From Phytohabitans kaempferiae (GTDB taxonomy: Bacteria > Actinomycetota > Actinomycetes > Mycobacteriales > Micromonosporaceae), in assembly GCF_042433955.1 (NCBI RefSeq), contig NZ_JBHLUH010000061.1, positions 62,001 through 126,000 on the forward strand: a stretch of 64,000 nt of DNA, in the 5' to 3' direction. A program made the translations under genes and the position numbers. Below are positions 35,432 to 44,476 of the stretch, one piece after another. Numbering within the stretch: the first letter of the stretch is position 1; each line of letters opens with the position of its first letter. The notes beneath the pieces were generated by a model. It did not search any database. It was not told the DNA's origin and saw nothing but the letters and a program-made list of their open reading frames with translations.

Positions 35432-35489
35432 TTGACGGCGAGATCAACACGGCAGTAGGGTGAGCGCCGAAATGAACTCTTAGTTTCAT
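35432..35489 (+). promoter_or_regulatory. Aminotransferase promoter and candidate IclR operator
   Basis: TTGACG (35432-35437), 18 bases, TAGGGT (35456-35461) form a promoter. Eleven bases downstream, ATGAACTCTTAGTTTCAT (35472-35489) is an imperfect palindrome with TGAA/TTCA arms, suited to an IclR-type regulator. The start codon is 138 bases further on. Confidence 0.5.
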
Positions 35490-35626
35490 CAGATGGCACA
35501 GCAGCGTCCGGATCGCCGGGGCACCAGGCGATCCCGCCCCCCTTCGTCCCCCTCCGAGCCCGCCGGGCTGGCCCGCCCGCCGGAGCTTCCAACCCACGTG
35601 GCGCAGCAACGGCAGGAGCACCACAC

Positions 35627-36931
35627 ATGACAACCAGCGATCTGGTACGCCGTGGCGAACGCTCGGCGGCACTGCGCGAGCAGGCCTTGCGTCGGACCCC
35701 CGGTGGCGTCCACTCAAACGTCCGCCTCAACGGCCCGCAGGTCTTCATCGAGCGGGCCAAAGGCGCGTGGCTGTACGACGTCGACGGCCGCGACTACGTC
35801 GACCACCTGCTCGGGCAGGGCCCGAACTTCCTGGGCCACGCCCCCGGCGACATCCTCGCCGCCGTCGAACGGGCCTGCCGCGACGGGATGATCTACGGCG
35901 GCCAGCATCCGCTGGAGGTGGCCGCCGCCGACGCGGTCTGCGACGCCCTGGGCTGGGCGGAGCGGATCCGGTTCGGCGTCACCGGCACCGAGCAGGTCCA
36001 GGCCGCGATGCGCCTGGCCCGCGCCGCCACCGGCCGACCCAAGATCATTCGGTTCGAGGGGCACTACCACGGCTGGTTGGACAACATCCTGATCGCGCCC
36101 GGAGAGCGGGGGTGGGGCCCGGCCACCGCCGGACAGACGCCCGCGCACCTGGCCGACGTGATCGTGCTTCCGTGGAACGACGCGGACGCGGTCCGGCGGA
36201 CGATGGCCGAACGCGGTTCGGAGATCGCCGGCATCATCACCGAAGCCATGATGATCAACACTGGCTCGATCCTGCCCCGCCCCGGTTTCCTGGAGACGCT
36301 GCGCGAGCTGTGCACCGCGCACGGCGCCGTGCTGATCTTCGACGAGGTCATCTCCGGCTTCCGGATCGCCCTCGGCGGCGCGGCGGAGCGGTTCGGCGTC
36401 ACACCGGACCTCGCCACCTACGGCAAGGCGATGGCCGGCGGCTGGCCGGTCGCCGCGCTGGCCGGCCGGGCGGATCTGATGGACCGCTTCGGCACGGGCG
36501 AGGTCAACCACTCCGGCACCTTCAACAGCTCCACCATGGCCATGGCGGCGACCCTCGCCACCGTGACCAGACTCCGTGAACGGCCACCGTACGAGCAGAT
36601 CAGCGGCTATGGCGACGCGCTGCGCGAGCACCTGGTCGCCCTCGCCGCCAAGCACGGTGTGCCACTGCGCGTGCAGGGGCTGCCCATGGCCTTCCACGTC
36701 TCCTTCGGCACCGACGACGCGCCCGGCGGGGATGTGGCCGACCACCGCGGCTTGAGCCGGCTCGACCTGGCCCGGTACGAACGCTTCGCCGCCCACCTCG
36801 TCGACCACGGCGTGTGGGTGGCCGGTCGCGGCATCTGGTACGTCTCCGCCGCGCACGGGGACGCCGAACTCGCCGCGACCGTCGAGCGGCTGGACCGCGC
36901 CTTCGCCACCTGGGTCGCCGACGAGTCCTGA
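35627..36931 (+). CDS. Class III PLP aminotransferase (glutamate-1-semialdehyde aminomutase-like)
   Basis: A 434-residue PLP enzyme. GGVHSNVRLNGPQVFIERAKGAWLYDVDG (25-53) and VTGTEQVQAAMRLARAATGRPKIIRFEGHYHGW are typical of the HemL-like branch. The PLP Asp is in ILIFDEVISGFR and the Schiff-base Lys in ATYGKAMAGGWPVAAL. The VTGTE replaces the usual NSGTE motif. The context (IclR regulator, no heme genes) suggests a catabolic or biosynthetic transaminase rather than true HemL. ATG 35627 follows GGCAGGAG. Confidence 0.85.
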   Translation: MTTSDLVRRGERSAALREQALRRTPGGVHSNVRLNGPQVFIERAKGAWLYDVDGRDYVDHLLGQGPNFLGHAPGDILAAVERACRDGMIYGGQHPLEVAAADAVCDALGWAERIRFGVTGTEQVQAAMRLARAATGRPKIIRFEGHYHGWLDNILIAPGERGWGPATAGQTPAHLADVIVLPWNDADAVRRTMAERGSEIAGIITEAMMINTGSILPRPGFLETLRELCTAHGAVLIFDEVISGFRIALGGAAERFGVTPDLATYGKAMAGGWPVAALAGRADLMDRFGTGEVNHSGTFNSSTMAMAATLATVTRLRERPPYEQISGYGDALREHLVALAAKHGVPLRVQGLPMAFHVSFGTDDAPGGDVADHRGLSRLDLARYERFAAHLVDHGVWVAGRGIWYVSAAHGDAELAATVERLDRAFATWVADES

Positions 36932-37053
36932 CCCCGGCGGACCCTCCACTCCACTCGCCGCAACCTCCGACCGCTACCTCCATCGACCGGCGGCCACGTC
37001 TGGCGATCGGCCGGTCACCAGCGAGGAGGGTTCCACGTCCTGGAGAGCCTCCA

Positions 37054-37218
37054 GTGCTCAACGGCGGCATCGAGACCCTCGCCTACGCTGGCAAGCGGGA
37101 CGGCCAGGTGGAGGCGTCCGAGTTCCTGCTCGAGTACGGCTGGCCGTACGGGCACTTCACCTTCCTCGACCGCCAGATCGAGTGGATGCTGCTCAACAAG
37201 GAGGCGCCGTACCCGGTC
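37054..37218 (+). pseudogene. Gene fragment resembling the C-terminal part of a Gfo/Idh/MocA-like oxidoreductase
   Basis: A stretch of 55 codons reads LNGGIETLAYAGKRDGQVEA and then SEFLLEYGWPYGHFTFLDRQ, ending NKEAPYPV, after which coding bias and sense are lost. The segment resembles an internal to C-terminal piece of sugar-type oxidoreductases, where PYPV is usually followed by ERTLLTTG. It lacks a start, ribosome site and the NAD-binding domain, so it is a remnant. Family assignment is from memory and uncertain. Confidence 0.45.
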
Positions 37219-37288
37219 TCCGACGGCTCACGACGTGGCGTCCCCGCCGAGGATGGTTTTCGCGGCCTGCCACGCCGCCGCGGCCCGC

Positions 37289-38059
37289 TCACCACGAGGA
37301 CCGGACCGCGAACGTCATCGCCCCCCGGTCGCCGGTCGCGGCGATGAAGAGCCGGGACTGGCGGTGGACGAGGTGACGGTCCGGATAGTTGTACGACCGG
37401 AGTGACACGTCGCGCCCGGTCGGGCCGGTGCCGGGGCAGAACGTGGCGTCGGCGGCGAAGAGGGCGGTGGCGTCGCGCCGGTGCAGGTGGATGGCGAAAT
37501 CCTGGTGGCGCAGGTAGTAGCCCGGATAGTTGACCGCCTCCAGCGACACGCACCGCCCGTCGGCCAGGCCCGCCCGCACCGTGAACGTCGAGTCGGCCTT
37601 GTCGAGCGCCGAGCTGCCCGCGCCGACCGGGTCGATCCGGCCGAGGAACTGCCGGTGCCGCACGCGGTAGCCGGGATGGGTCACCGGCTCCAGGCCGATC
37701 CGCGTGCCCGGAGTCAGCGCCGGCCCGGTGGTGGGGGAGGGGGCGGCCACGGCCGGCCGCGAGGGGGTCGCCCGGACCTTCTCCTCGACCGGAGTGGTCG
37801 GCGTGCCGGTGCCGCGCGGGCTCGGTGTCGGCGAGGGCGTCCGCTTCCCCGGACCGGTGGCTGCCGGCTCGGGAATCTCCGGCCAGTAGCTGAGATCCTC
37901 GGTGACCGGCGGCGTCTCCGACAGCGCGGCCGGCGGCACCTCACCGCCGCGGGTGAGGGCGCTGCCGAGTGCGGCGAGCCCGACCATCGCCAGGGCCACC
38001 AGCGCGGCCCGGGCCCGCCAGGAAAGGGCCCGGGCGTGCCGCCGCACGGCCATCCTCAT
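37289..38059 (-). CDS. Membrane-anchored or secreted protein with an AbfB (CBM42-type) domain
   Basis: A 256-residue protein. ATG 38059 follows GGGAGG. A basic N-terminus plus one hydrophobic segment (ARAALVALAMVGLAALGSAL) forms a signal anchor; a Pro/Thr/Ser-rich spacer runs to about residue 115. The rest is an AbfB domain with its beta-trefoil repeats HPGYRVRHRQF, YPGYYLRHQDF and YPDRHLVHRQSR, each with the Y-x(4)-RH arabinose-binding pattern. It should bind arabinofuranose side chains outside the cell; no catalytic domain is present. Confidence 0.85.
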   Translation of the reverse strand: MRMAVRRHARALSWRARAALVALAMVGLAALGSALTRGGEVPPAALSETPPVTEDLSYWPEIPEPAATGPGKRTPSPTPSPRGTGTPTTPVEEKVRATPSRPAVAAPSPTTGPALTPGTRIGLEPVTHPGYRVRHRQFLGRIDPVGAGSSALDKADSTFTVRAGLADGRCVSLEAVNYPGYYLRHQDFAIHLHRRDATALFAADATFCPGTGPTGRDVSLRSYNYPDRHLVHRQSRLFIAATGDRGAMTFAVRSSW

Positions 38060-38253
38060 TGGAGCCTCCCGAACATCGGCCCTACCTTGCCACGCCCGCG
38101 CCGGCAAGACCAGACCGCGACGTCCACTGTGTAGCGCCACCGTGTCACCCGCGCGGGTAGCTCGATCAGTGCCGAAACCATCACGATCGGCGGTCGCCGG
38201 GGTCGCCGTTCCGTCCGATGGAGCCGATCAGCGCCGGGCCCTAACCTGCCGGC

Positions 38254-38928
38254 ATGAGGGCGACCGATCCGCCGACGGGCCTCGTCTTCGGCACGCTCCT
38301 GCTGGGCCTGCTGGCCGCCCTCTTCTGGCCGGTGACCCGCTACCTGATCACCATCGCCCACGAGGGCTCGCACGCGCTCTTCGGCTCGGTCACCGGCGGC
38401 ACGGTCGACTCGGTGACGGTCAACGCGGACAGCACCGGACTGACCGGCATCTTCACCTCGAGACCCTTCATCCCGGCGCTGGCCGGCTACGTCGGTCCCT
38501 CGCTGTTCGGCATCGTCGGGGCCATGATGCTGGCCGCCGGCGCCCGCCCCGACGCCGTGCTCTGGGTCGCCGTCGTCCTGCTCGCCGTGATCCTGCTCCA
38601 GATGCGCAACGCGTTCGGCGTGCTGGCGGTCGTGGTCGCCGGCTTCTTCCTCGTCATGCTCGTGCACAACGCGTCACCGGACCTGCGCGCGGTGTGCGCG
38701 TACACGCTGGTGTGGTTCCTCCTGCTGGGCGGCTTCTTCTCGGCCCTCCAGTGGAATCGCCGGAGCGTCGGCTGGTCCAGCGACGCGGGCATCCTCCGCG
38801 AGCTGACCCGGCTGCCGATGGGCTTCTGGGGCATCCTGTGGTGGCTGTTGACACTGGCCGCCCTCATCTACGGCGGCGGCATCCTCTTTGGCGCGATCGG
38901 CGCCCCAGGCTCCGCCGGAGGCGCCTGA
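38254..38928 (+). CDS. M50-type membrane protein with HExxH motif
   Basis: A 224-residue membrane protein with about six hydrophobic segments. HEGSH (in ITIAHEGSHALFGSVTGG, about residue 32) inside an early helix, and a small-residue NADSTGLTGI strand, match the M50B-like peptidase family of actinobacteria, related to site-2 proteases. The substrate is unknown. TAACCT ends six bases before the ATG at 38254, so the mRNA may be leaderless. Confidence 0.8.
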   Translation: MRATDPPTGLVFGTLLLGLLAALFWPVTRYLITIAHEGSHALFGSVTGGTVDSVTVNADSTGLTGIFTSRPFIPALAGYVGPSLFGIVGAMMLAAGARPDAVLWVAVVLLAVILLQMRNAFGVLAVVVAGFFLVMLVHNASPDLRAVCAYTLVWFLLLGGFFSALQWNRRSVGWSSDAGILRELTRLPMGFWGILWWLLTLAALIYGGGILFGAIGAPGSAGGA

Positions 38929-39000
38929 CAGCGCGGAGGCCCGCGACGGCTGACAGACCTCGCGGCCCCCGAGATCGGTCGGCCCCCCAGTTCCGGCGAC

Positions 39001-39035
39001 ATGACGCGCCGGACGGGGGGCCATAGATTGCGGCC
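39001..39035 (+). promoter_or_regulatory. Promoter of the condensation-PCP gene
   Basis: ATGACG (39001-39006), 17 bases, TAGATT (39024-39029), then six bases to GTG 39036. The expected start site coincides with the start codon and there is no Shine-Dalgarno, which suggests a leaderless transcript. Confidence 0.5.
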
Positions 39036-40826
39036 GTGAGCACCGGCAGCGTAGAGGACATCTACGAACTCTCCCCGTTGCAGCTGGGCATGTTGCTGCA
39101 CACCGTGCACGACGGGTCCGCGGACATGTACCTCGGCCAGCACGTGTACACATTGGAGGGTCCGCTGGACGCGGACACTCTCGTACGCGCCTGGCAGGTG
39201 GTGTTCACGGCGCATCCCGCGCTGCGCACCTCCTTCCATTGGGAGGGCCTGGACAAGCCGCTCCAGGTGGTGCACCGCGACGTGACCGCCGAAGCGCACC
39301 GGCACGACTGGTCCGGCCTCGGCGAGACCGAGCAGCGCGAGCGCCTCGACCGGCTGCTGGCCGACGACCGCGCCCGGGGCTTCGACCTGACCGCGCCGCC
39401 GCTGCAACGGCTGCACCTGATCCGGCTCGGCCCCGACCGGCACGGGCTGGCCTGGTCGCACCACCACCTGCTGCTGGACGGCTGGTCGGTCCCCGTGTTC
39501 ATGAACGACGTCATGGCCCACTACCAGCGGCTGACCGCCGGCGGGCCGCCGCCACCGGCCGCCCCGCCGTACCGCGACTACATCGCCTGGTTGCAGAAGC
39601 AGGACATGACCGCCGCCCAGCGGTTCTGGACCGAGACGCTGGCCGGCTTCACGCCCCGCCACCTGGTGCCGCTGCGCGCCGCCGACGTCCGGCGCGGCAC
39701 CGGAGCCGTCGACCGGTACACGATGACCATGCCGGCCGACCTCGAAGCCGGCCTGCGGGCGGCGGCGACCCGCCACCGCGTGACGCTCAGCGCCCTGCTC
39801 CAGGCGGTGTGGGCGGTCGTGCTGCGCCGGTACACCGGGGCGGCCGAGGTGACCTTCGGCTGCGTCTCCTCCGGCCGCCCCGCCGACCTGCCCGACGTCG
39901 ACCGCATCGTGGGCCCGTTCGTCAACACGCTGCCGGTGCCGGTGACCGTGCCGGAGGAGGGCGACCTCGGCGACTGGCTGCGCGACCTCCAGGCCCGGCA
40001 CGCCGAGATCCGCCGGTACGAGTTCAGCCCGCTCGCCGACATCAAGAAGTGGGCCGGTACGCCCGGACAGCACCTCTTCGAGAGCCTGCTCGTACTCGAC
40101 AACTACGCCTTCACCGTCGGCGGTGGCGACGGCGGCGGCGATGCCCTGACCGCCCGCACCGAGGCCCGTTTCGACAAGGTGAGCGTGCCACTGTCGCTGG
40201 TCGTCACGCCGGAGCCGGTCTCCGAGCTGCAACTGCTGGTGCACCGGGACCGGTTCGACGCCGGCTTCGCCGACGACCTCTCGACCTGCCTGCGGCTCAC
40301 CCTCACCGCGCTGCTCGAAGCCGACCGCGTCGAGCAGGTCGCCGCGGCGGCCGGTCCCATGGTGGCACCGGCTCCGGCCGGCGACGCGGCACCGCCGTCC
40401 CCCGACCGGCCGCCCACGCCGCCGGCCACACCGGAGGAGGAGGCGATCGCGGCCGTGTACCGCGAGATCCTCGGCGTCGACGACATCGACGTGACCAGAA
40501 GCTTCTTCGAACTCGGCGGCGACTCCTTCGACGCGGTGCGCGCCATCGGCCGCATCGAGGGCGCCACCGTCGCCATGCTCGCGGCCAACCCCTGCGTACG
40601 GGATCTCGCGCAGGCCCTCGCGACCGCCGCGGCCGACCAGCCGGACGCCGCGCTGGACGAGGAGATCGCCGATCTGGAGCGGCAGGTGGCCGACAGCGCC
40701 GGCCTGGAGCTGCTCGTGGCCGGCCAGGACGCGCTGGAACGGCTGGTGGCCGAACGCGAGGACCTGGAGCGGCAGCTCGCCGAGAAGCGGGCGGCCAAGG
40801 GGGAGAAGGCCCCGCCGCCGGCGTGA
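39036..40826 (+). CDS. NRPS-like protein: condensation domain, carrier domain, C-terminal coiled coil
   Basis: A 596-residue protein. The condensation domain (about 8-440) has SPLQLGML (C1), LRTSF (C2), the catalytic SHHHLLLDGWS (C3), YRDYIAWL (C4) and VGPFVNTLPVPV (C5). A carrier domain follows (about 465-540) with the phosphopantetheine Ser in ELGGDSFDAV. The last 50 residues are a predicted coiled coil (EIADLERQVADS ... LVAEREDLERQLAEKRA), possibly a docking element. There is no adenylation domain, so the carrier must be loaded in trans. It is followed by a second condensation-fold gene and convergent exporter genes. Confidence 0.88.
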   Translation: MSTGSVEDIYELSPLQLGMLLHTVHDGSADMYLGQHVYTLEGPLDADTLVRAWQVVFTAHPALRTSFHWEGLDKPLQVVHRDVTAEAHRHDWSGLGETEQRERLDRLLADDRARGFDLTAPPLQRLHLIRLGPDRHGLAWSHHHLLLDGWSVPVFMNDVMAHYQRLTAGGPPPPAAPPYRDYIAWLQKQDMTAAQRFWTETLAGFTPRHLVPLRAADVRRGTGAVDRYTMTMPADLEAGLRAAATRHRVTLSALLQAVWAVVLRRYTGAAEVTFGCVSSGRPADLPDVDRIVGPFVNTLPVPVTVPEEGDLGDWLRDLQARHAEIRRYEFSPLADIKKWAGTPGQHLFESLLVLDNYAFTVGGGDGGGDALTARTEARFDKVSVPLSLVVTPEPVSELQLLVHRDRFDAGFADDLSTCLRLTLTALLEADRVEQVAAAAGPMVAPAPAGDAAPPSPDRPPTPPATPEEEAIAAVYREILGVDDIDVTRSFFELGGDSFDAVRAIGRIEGATVAMLAANPCVRDLAQALATAAADQPDAALDEEIADLERQVADSAGLELLVAGQDALERLVAEREDLERQLAEKRAAKGEKAPPPA

Positions 40827-40884
40827 CCGCGTCCCCGAATTCGTTGACGGTGCCTGACGTTACGGCGAGGTTACGATCTTCTAT

Positions 40885-42645
40885 GTGAGCCTGTCAGTAG
40901 AGGATACAGTCGCCGACATCGCGCTCGCGGACAGCGTTTCACCGCTGGAGCCCGACGCCTCCGTGGTGCTGAAGCTGACCGGTGCCAGCACGCGGGTCGG
41001 ACCGGCCACCTGGGGCCAGTTGCACATGCTGCGCCACCTCGCGCGGGCCGGCGACAACGCGCAGATCTTCAACTACCACACGCTGCTTCCGGTGCCGGAC
41101 GGATGCGACCTGCGGCAGGTGCTGAACGCCGTACGCGACGTGCTGGACCGCTTCGAGACGCTGCGCACCACCTGCCAGCCCGACGGCGACGGCTGGCGGC
41201 AGACCGTGCACGGCGACGGCGAGCTGGCCTTCCGCCTCTACGAGGCGCCGGCCGAGCGGGTCCAGGGCGTGGCCGAGCGGGCGGCCGAAGACCTGTCGGC
41301 CCGGCCGTTCGCGGTCGGCTCCGAGTGGCCGGTGCGGTGCGCGGTCGTGCTGACCGCCGGCCGGCCGGTCGTCCTGGTGGTCGCCTTCAGCCACCTGGCC
41401 CTCGACGCCGGCGGCGGTCTGGTGGTGCAGCGGGAGCTGTCACGACTCCTCGCGGGCGGAGCGCCGCAGCCGCCGCCGGCCTGGCAGCCGGTGGACCAGG
41501 CCGAGCACGAGCAGTCCTCGGCCGGGCGCGAGCTCAACGAGCAGGCGATGGCCTTCCTGCGCCAGGTCCTGCGCTCCGCGCCCGCCTCGATGTTCGACTT
41601 CCCGCTCGGGGAGCCGGTCGCCGAGCGGGCCGTCGTGCTCGAACTGCGGTCACCGGCCGCGGCTGCGGCCAACGCGCTGCTGGCCGACCGGCTGCGGGTC
41701 TCCACGTCGAGCGTGTTCTTCGCCGCCGTCGCGGTGCTCCTCGGTGCCTACTCCGGGCGCACCACCACCGTGATGCATCTCGTGGCCAACAACCGCACCA
41801 GCGAGCCGCAGCTCTCCCTCGCCGCCAACCTCGCCATGGACGGCGTCTGCGCGGTCGACTTCGCCGGGCTCTCGTTCCGCCAGGTGATCCGGCACGCCTT
41901 CGAGGCGAGCATCGCGACGTACCTCAACAGCCAGGCCGACCCGTCGCTGCGGTGGGAGACGATCGGCCAGGAGGGGCGGCGGCTGGGCCGGTACATCTGC
42001 CTCGGCGCGGCGCTCAACGACGGCCGGCCGCCGGCGTCCGAAGTGGAGGAGGTTGGCGACGAGCCGCTGGAGAGCCTGCTGCGCCGCACCGAGCTGATCC
42101 GGCACCACCACCCGTTCGGCGGCGGGCGGTTCTACATCCACGCCGGCGGCACCGGTGCGCAGACCGCGTTCACCTTCATCGGCGACGCCCTCTACGTGCC
42201 GCACGAGGCGATGTCGCGGCTGGCGTACGGCTTGGAGCGCCTGCTGGTGACCGCCGTGGCCCGGGACATCCCGGCCGCCGAGATCCCCGCGATCGCCGGC
42301 GTCCAGCCGGTGCGGCGCGGCCCGGAGTGGGTACGCTGCCCGGACGGCTGGGCGGACCTGGCGGCCTCGCGGGAGCTGTGGCGCACCGTGGCCGGCACCG
42401 AGGCCGCCGACATCTACCCCGTCGCCATCGACGGCTCACTCCACCGACTGGTCGGCTACCTCTGCGCGCCCGCCGACGAGCGGTCGATCGCCGACCTGCA
42501 CCGCGACTTCATGGCCGCGCTGGAGAAGTCGACGGCGATCCGCACGCCGGACTGGTACGTGCGGTGCGCCGAGGCGCCGGTCTCGCGCACCGACCGGGGC
42601 TCCTGGGCGGGGCTGCCCGTCGTGGCGGAGGGGCACGGCCGCTGA
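40885..42645 (+). CDS. Condensation-domain-like protein with a modified active-site motif
   Basis: A 586-residue protein with NRPS condensation features: WGQLHMLRHLARAGDNAQIFNY near residue 40, FETLRTTC, and the catalytic region FSHLALDAGGG at about residue 170, where the canonical HHxxxDG becomes SHxxxDAG (second His and Asp kept, first His and immediate Gly changed). A latch-like VMHLVANNRTSEP segment also fits. The last 120 residues are unassigned. It may be a divergent condensation or acyl-transfer enzyme acting with the C-PCP protein. GTG 40885 lies 8 bases after TACGAT, with no Shine-Dalgarno. Confidence 0.75.
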   Translation: MSLSVEDTVADIALADSVSPLEPDASVVLKLTGASTRVGPATWGQLHMLRHLARAGDNAQIFNYHTLLPVPDGCDLRQVLNAVRDVLDRFETLRTTCQPDGDGWRQTVHGDGELAFRLYEAPAERVQGVAERAAEDLSARPFAVGSEWPVRCAVVLTAGRPVVLVVAFSHLALDAGGGLVVQRELSRLLAGGAPQPPPAWQPVDQAEHEQSSAGRELNEQAMAFLRQVLRSAPASMFDFPLGEPVAERAVVLELRSPAAAAANALLADRLRVSTSSVFFAAVAVLLGAYSGRTTTVMHLVANNRTSEPQLSLAANLAMDGVCAVDFAGLSFRQVIRHAFEASIATYLNSQADPSLRWETIGQEGRRLGRYICLGAALNDGRPPASEVEEVGDEPLESLLRRTELIRHHHPFGGGRFYIHAGGTGAQTAFTFIGDALYVPHEAMSRLAYGLERLLVTAVARDIPAAEIPAIAGVQPVRRGPEWVRCPDGWADLAASRELWRTVAGTEAADIYPVAIDGSLHRLVGYLCAPADERSIADLHRDFMAALEKSTAIRTPDWYVRCAEAPVSRTDRGSWAGLPVVAEGHGR

Positions 42646-42673
42646 CGAGCCGCCCGCCGCCGCGCGGGACGGG

Positions 42674-44476
42674 TCACGCCCCGGTCGGCGAGTAGGCGGT
42701 GGCCTGGATGCCGTACAGCTCGGCGTAGCGGCCGCCACGGGCCATCAGCTCGGCGTGGCTGCCGGACTCCACCAACCGTCCCTTGTCGAGCACCAGGATC
42801 AGGTCGGCGTCGGTGACCGTGGAGAACCGGTGCGACACGATCACGGTGATCGCGCCGGTACGGGCGGCCAGCTCGCGGGCCCGGGCCATGTACCGCTCGA
42901 AGATGGCGTGCTCGCTGTGCGCGTCCAGGGAGGCGGTCGGCTCGTCCAGCACGAACAGCAGCGGTTCGGTGCGCATCGAGGCCCGGGCCAGCGCGGTCTT
43001 CTGCCACTGTCCCTCGGAGAGCTCCACGCCCTCGAACACGCGCCCGAGCTGCGTGTCGAGCCCGTCCGGCAGCCGTTCGACAAGTGGTTCGGCGTCGGCC
43101 GCCCGGACCGCCGCGAGGACCCGGCCGCTGTGCCCCAGGTGCGGCAGGTCGCCGACGCCGACCGTCTCGGCGAACCGGATCTTGAAGCGGCCGAAGTCCT
43201 GGAACGCCGCGCTGGACCGGGCCCGCCAGCCCTCGGTGTCCAGCTCGGACAGGCGCGTGCCGTCGACCAGGATCGCGCCGGAGTCGGGCTGGTAGAACTT
43301 GCACAGCAGCTTCACCAGCGTGCTCTTGCCCGAGCCGTACTCGCCGACGACCGCGATCACCGAGCCGGCCGGGAGGTGGCAGCTGACCTCGTCGAGCGCC
43401 CGCCGTTCCGTACCCGGATAGCCGAACGTGACGCGCTCGAAGGTGACGCCCTCGCGCAGCGTGTCCGGGCAGGGCCGGGCGCCGGCGGGCCGGTCGCGGT
43501 GCGCCGCCACGTAGTCGCGCAGCCACAGGTACGGCTCGATGACCCGGGCGCCCCGCATCGCCTCGTTCGCGCCGAAGACGGTGTCCTGGATGGAGTCGCG
43601 CAGGCTGACCGCCACCGTGACGGCGAGCACGATGTCGCCGACCGTGCCGGTGCCGTTCGCCGCCCGGTACACGACGAGCCACAGGCCGGCGGCGAACCCG
43701 GTGGTGAACAGCGACCAGCCGGCGAGCTTCCAGGCGGCCGCGCCAACCCGGGCCCGGAACCAGCCGCGGGTCACCTCGTTCCACGCGTCGGCCTGGCGGC
43801 GGGCCAGCTCCTCGCCGGAGCCGGAGACCCGGATCTCCTTGCCGCCGGCCGCCTCGGTGGCGAGGTTGAACAGGTGCCGTTGCAGCCGCATCGCCTCGGC
43901 CGTGTCGGTCTCCGCGTTCGTCACCAGCCGCTGCCCGCGCTGGTCGAACCAGATCGGCGCGGCGGCGAAGACGAGCAGCACCAGCAGCCACGGGCTGACC
44001 ATGCCGAGCAGGGTCAGCAGCAGGGCCAGCTTGACCGCGTTGAAGACCGCGTCGACCGCCGTCCACATGCCGAACATGAGGTTCCAGGCGGCGCCGCGCA
44101 CCACCGTGACCCGGTCCAGGAAGTCGGTGCGCTCCAGGTGGTCCAGCCCTTCCAGGCCGGCGATGTCGGCGTGGATCTGGCGGTGCAGGTGCAGCAGCCC
44201 GACCCGCTCGACCAGCAGCATGTGCAGGACCGCGTCGATGCCGCCCAGGTAGATGCCGACCGCGAAGGCCAGCGCCGCCGCGGCCGCGCCGGCCACCGCC
44301 GCCTCCGGGTCGCCCTGGATGACGCCGTCGACGGCCGCCCGCAGCGCCAGCGCCGTCACCGTGACCACGGTCGCCGACGCCGCCTTCACCGCCAGCGCGG
44401 CCGCGGTCTGCCCCGGGTACAGCCGCCACGAAACGCCCAGCAGCTCCGCCCACAGCCTCACGTACCGCCAGCTCAC
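42674..44476 (-). CDS. ABC exporter half-transporter (membrane plus ATPase domains), peptide-export type
   Basis: A 600-residue protein with about six membrane segments in residues 1-310 and an ATPase domain with Walker A GEYGSGKST, the altered signature LSEGQWQKTALARA and Walker B LLFVLDEPTASLD. The GQWQ form of the signature is common in exporters of lanthipeptide and related peptide loci. GTG 44476 overlaps the stop of the upstream exporter gene (GTGA), so the two probably form a heterodimer. It is convergent with the condensation genes, 28 bases apart. Confidence 0.87.
   Translation of the reverse strand: MSWRYVRLWAELLGVSWRLYPGQTAAALAVKAASATVVTVTALALRAAVDGVIQGDPEAAVAGAAAAALAFAVGIYLGGIDAVLHMLLVERVGLLHLHRQIHADIAGLEGLDHLERTDFLDRVTVVRGAAWNLMFGMWTAVDAVFNAVKLALLLTLLGMVSPWLLVLLVFAAAPIWFDQRGQRLVTNAETDTAEAMRLQRHLFNLATEAAGGKEIRVSGSGEELARRQADAWNEVTRGWFRARVGAAAWKLAGWSLFTTGFAAGLWLVVYRAANGTGTVGDIVLAVTVAVSLRDSIQDTVFGANEAMRGARVIEPYLWLRDYVAAHRDRPAGARPCPDTLREGVTFERVTFGYPGTERRALDEVSCHLPAGSVIAVVGEYGSGKSTLVKLLCKFYQPDSGAILVDGTRLSELDTEGWRARSSAAFQDFGRFKIRFAETVGVGDLPHLGHSGRVLAAVRAADAEPLVERLPDGLDTQLGRVFEGVELSEGQWQKTALARASMRTEPLLFVLDEPTASLDAHSEHAIFERYMARARELAARTGAITVIVSHRFSTVTDADLILVLDKGRLVESGSHAELMARGGRYAELYGIQATAYSPTGA

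Noticed and set aside
35627..36931. Heme biosynthesis hemL
   Set aside because: The HemL-like sequence has a VTGTE instead of the NSGTE motif, has an IclR neighbour, and no other heme genes are present.
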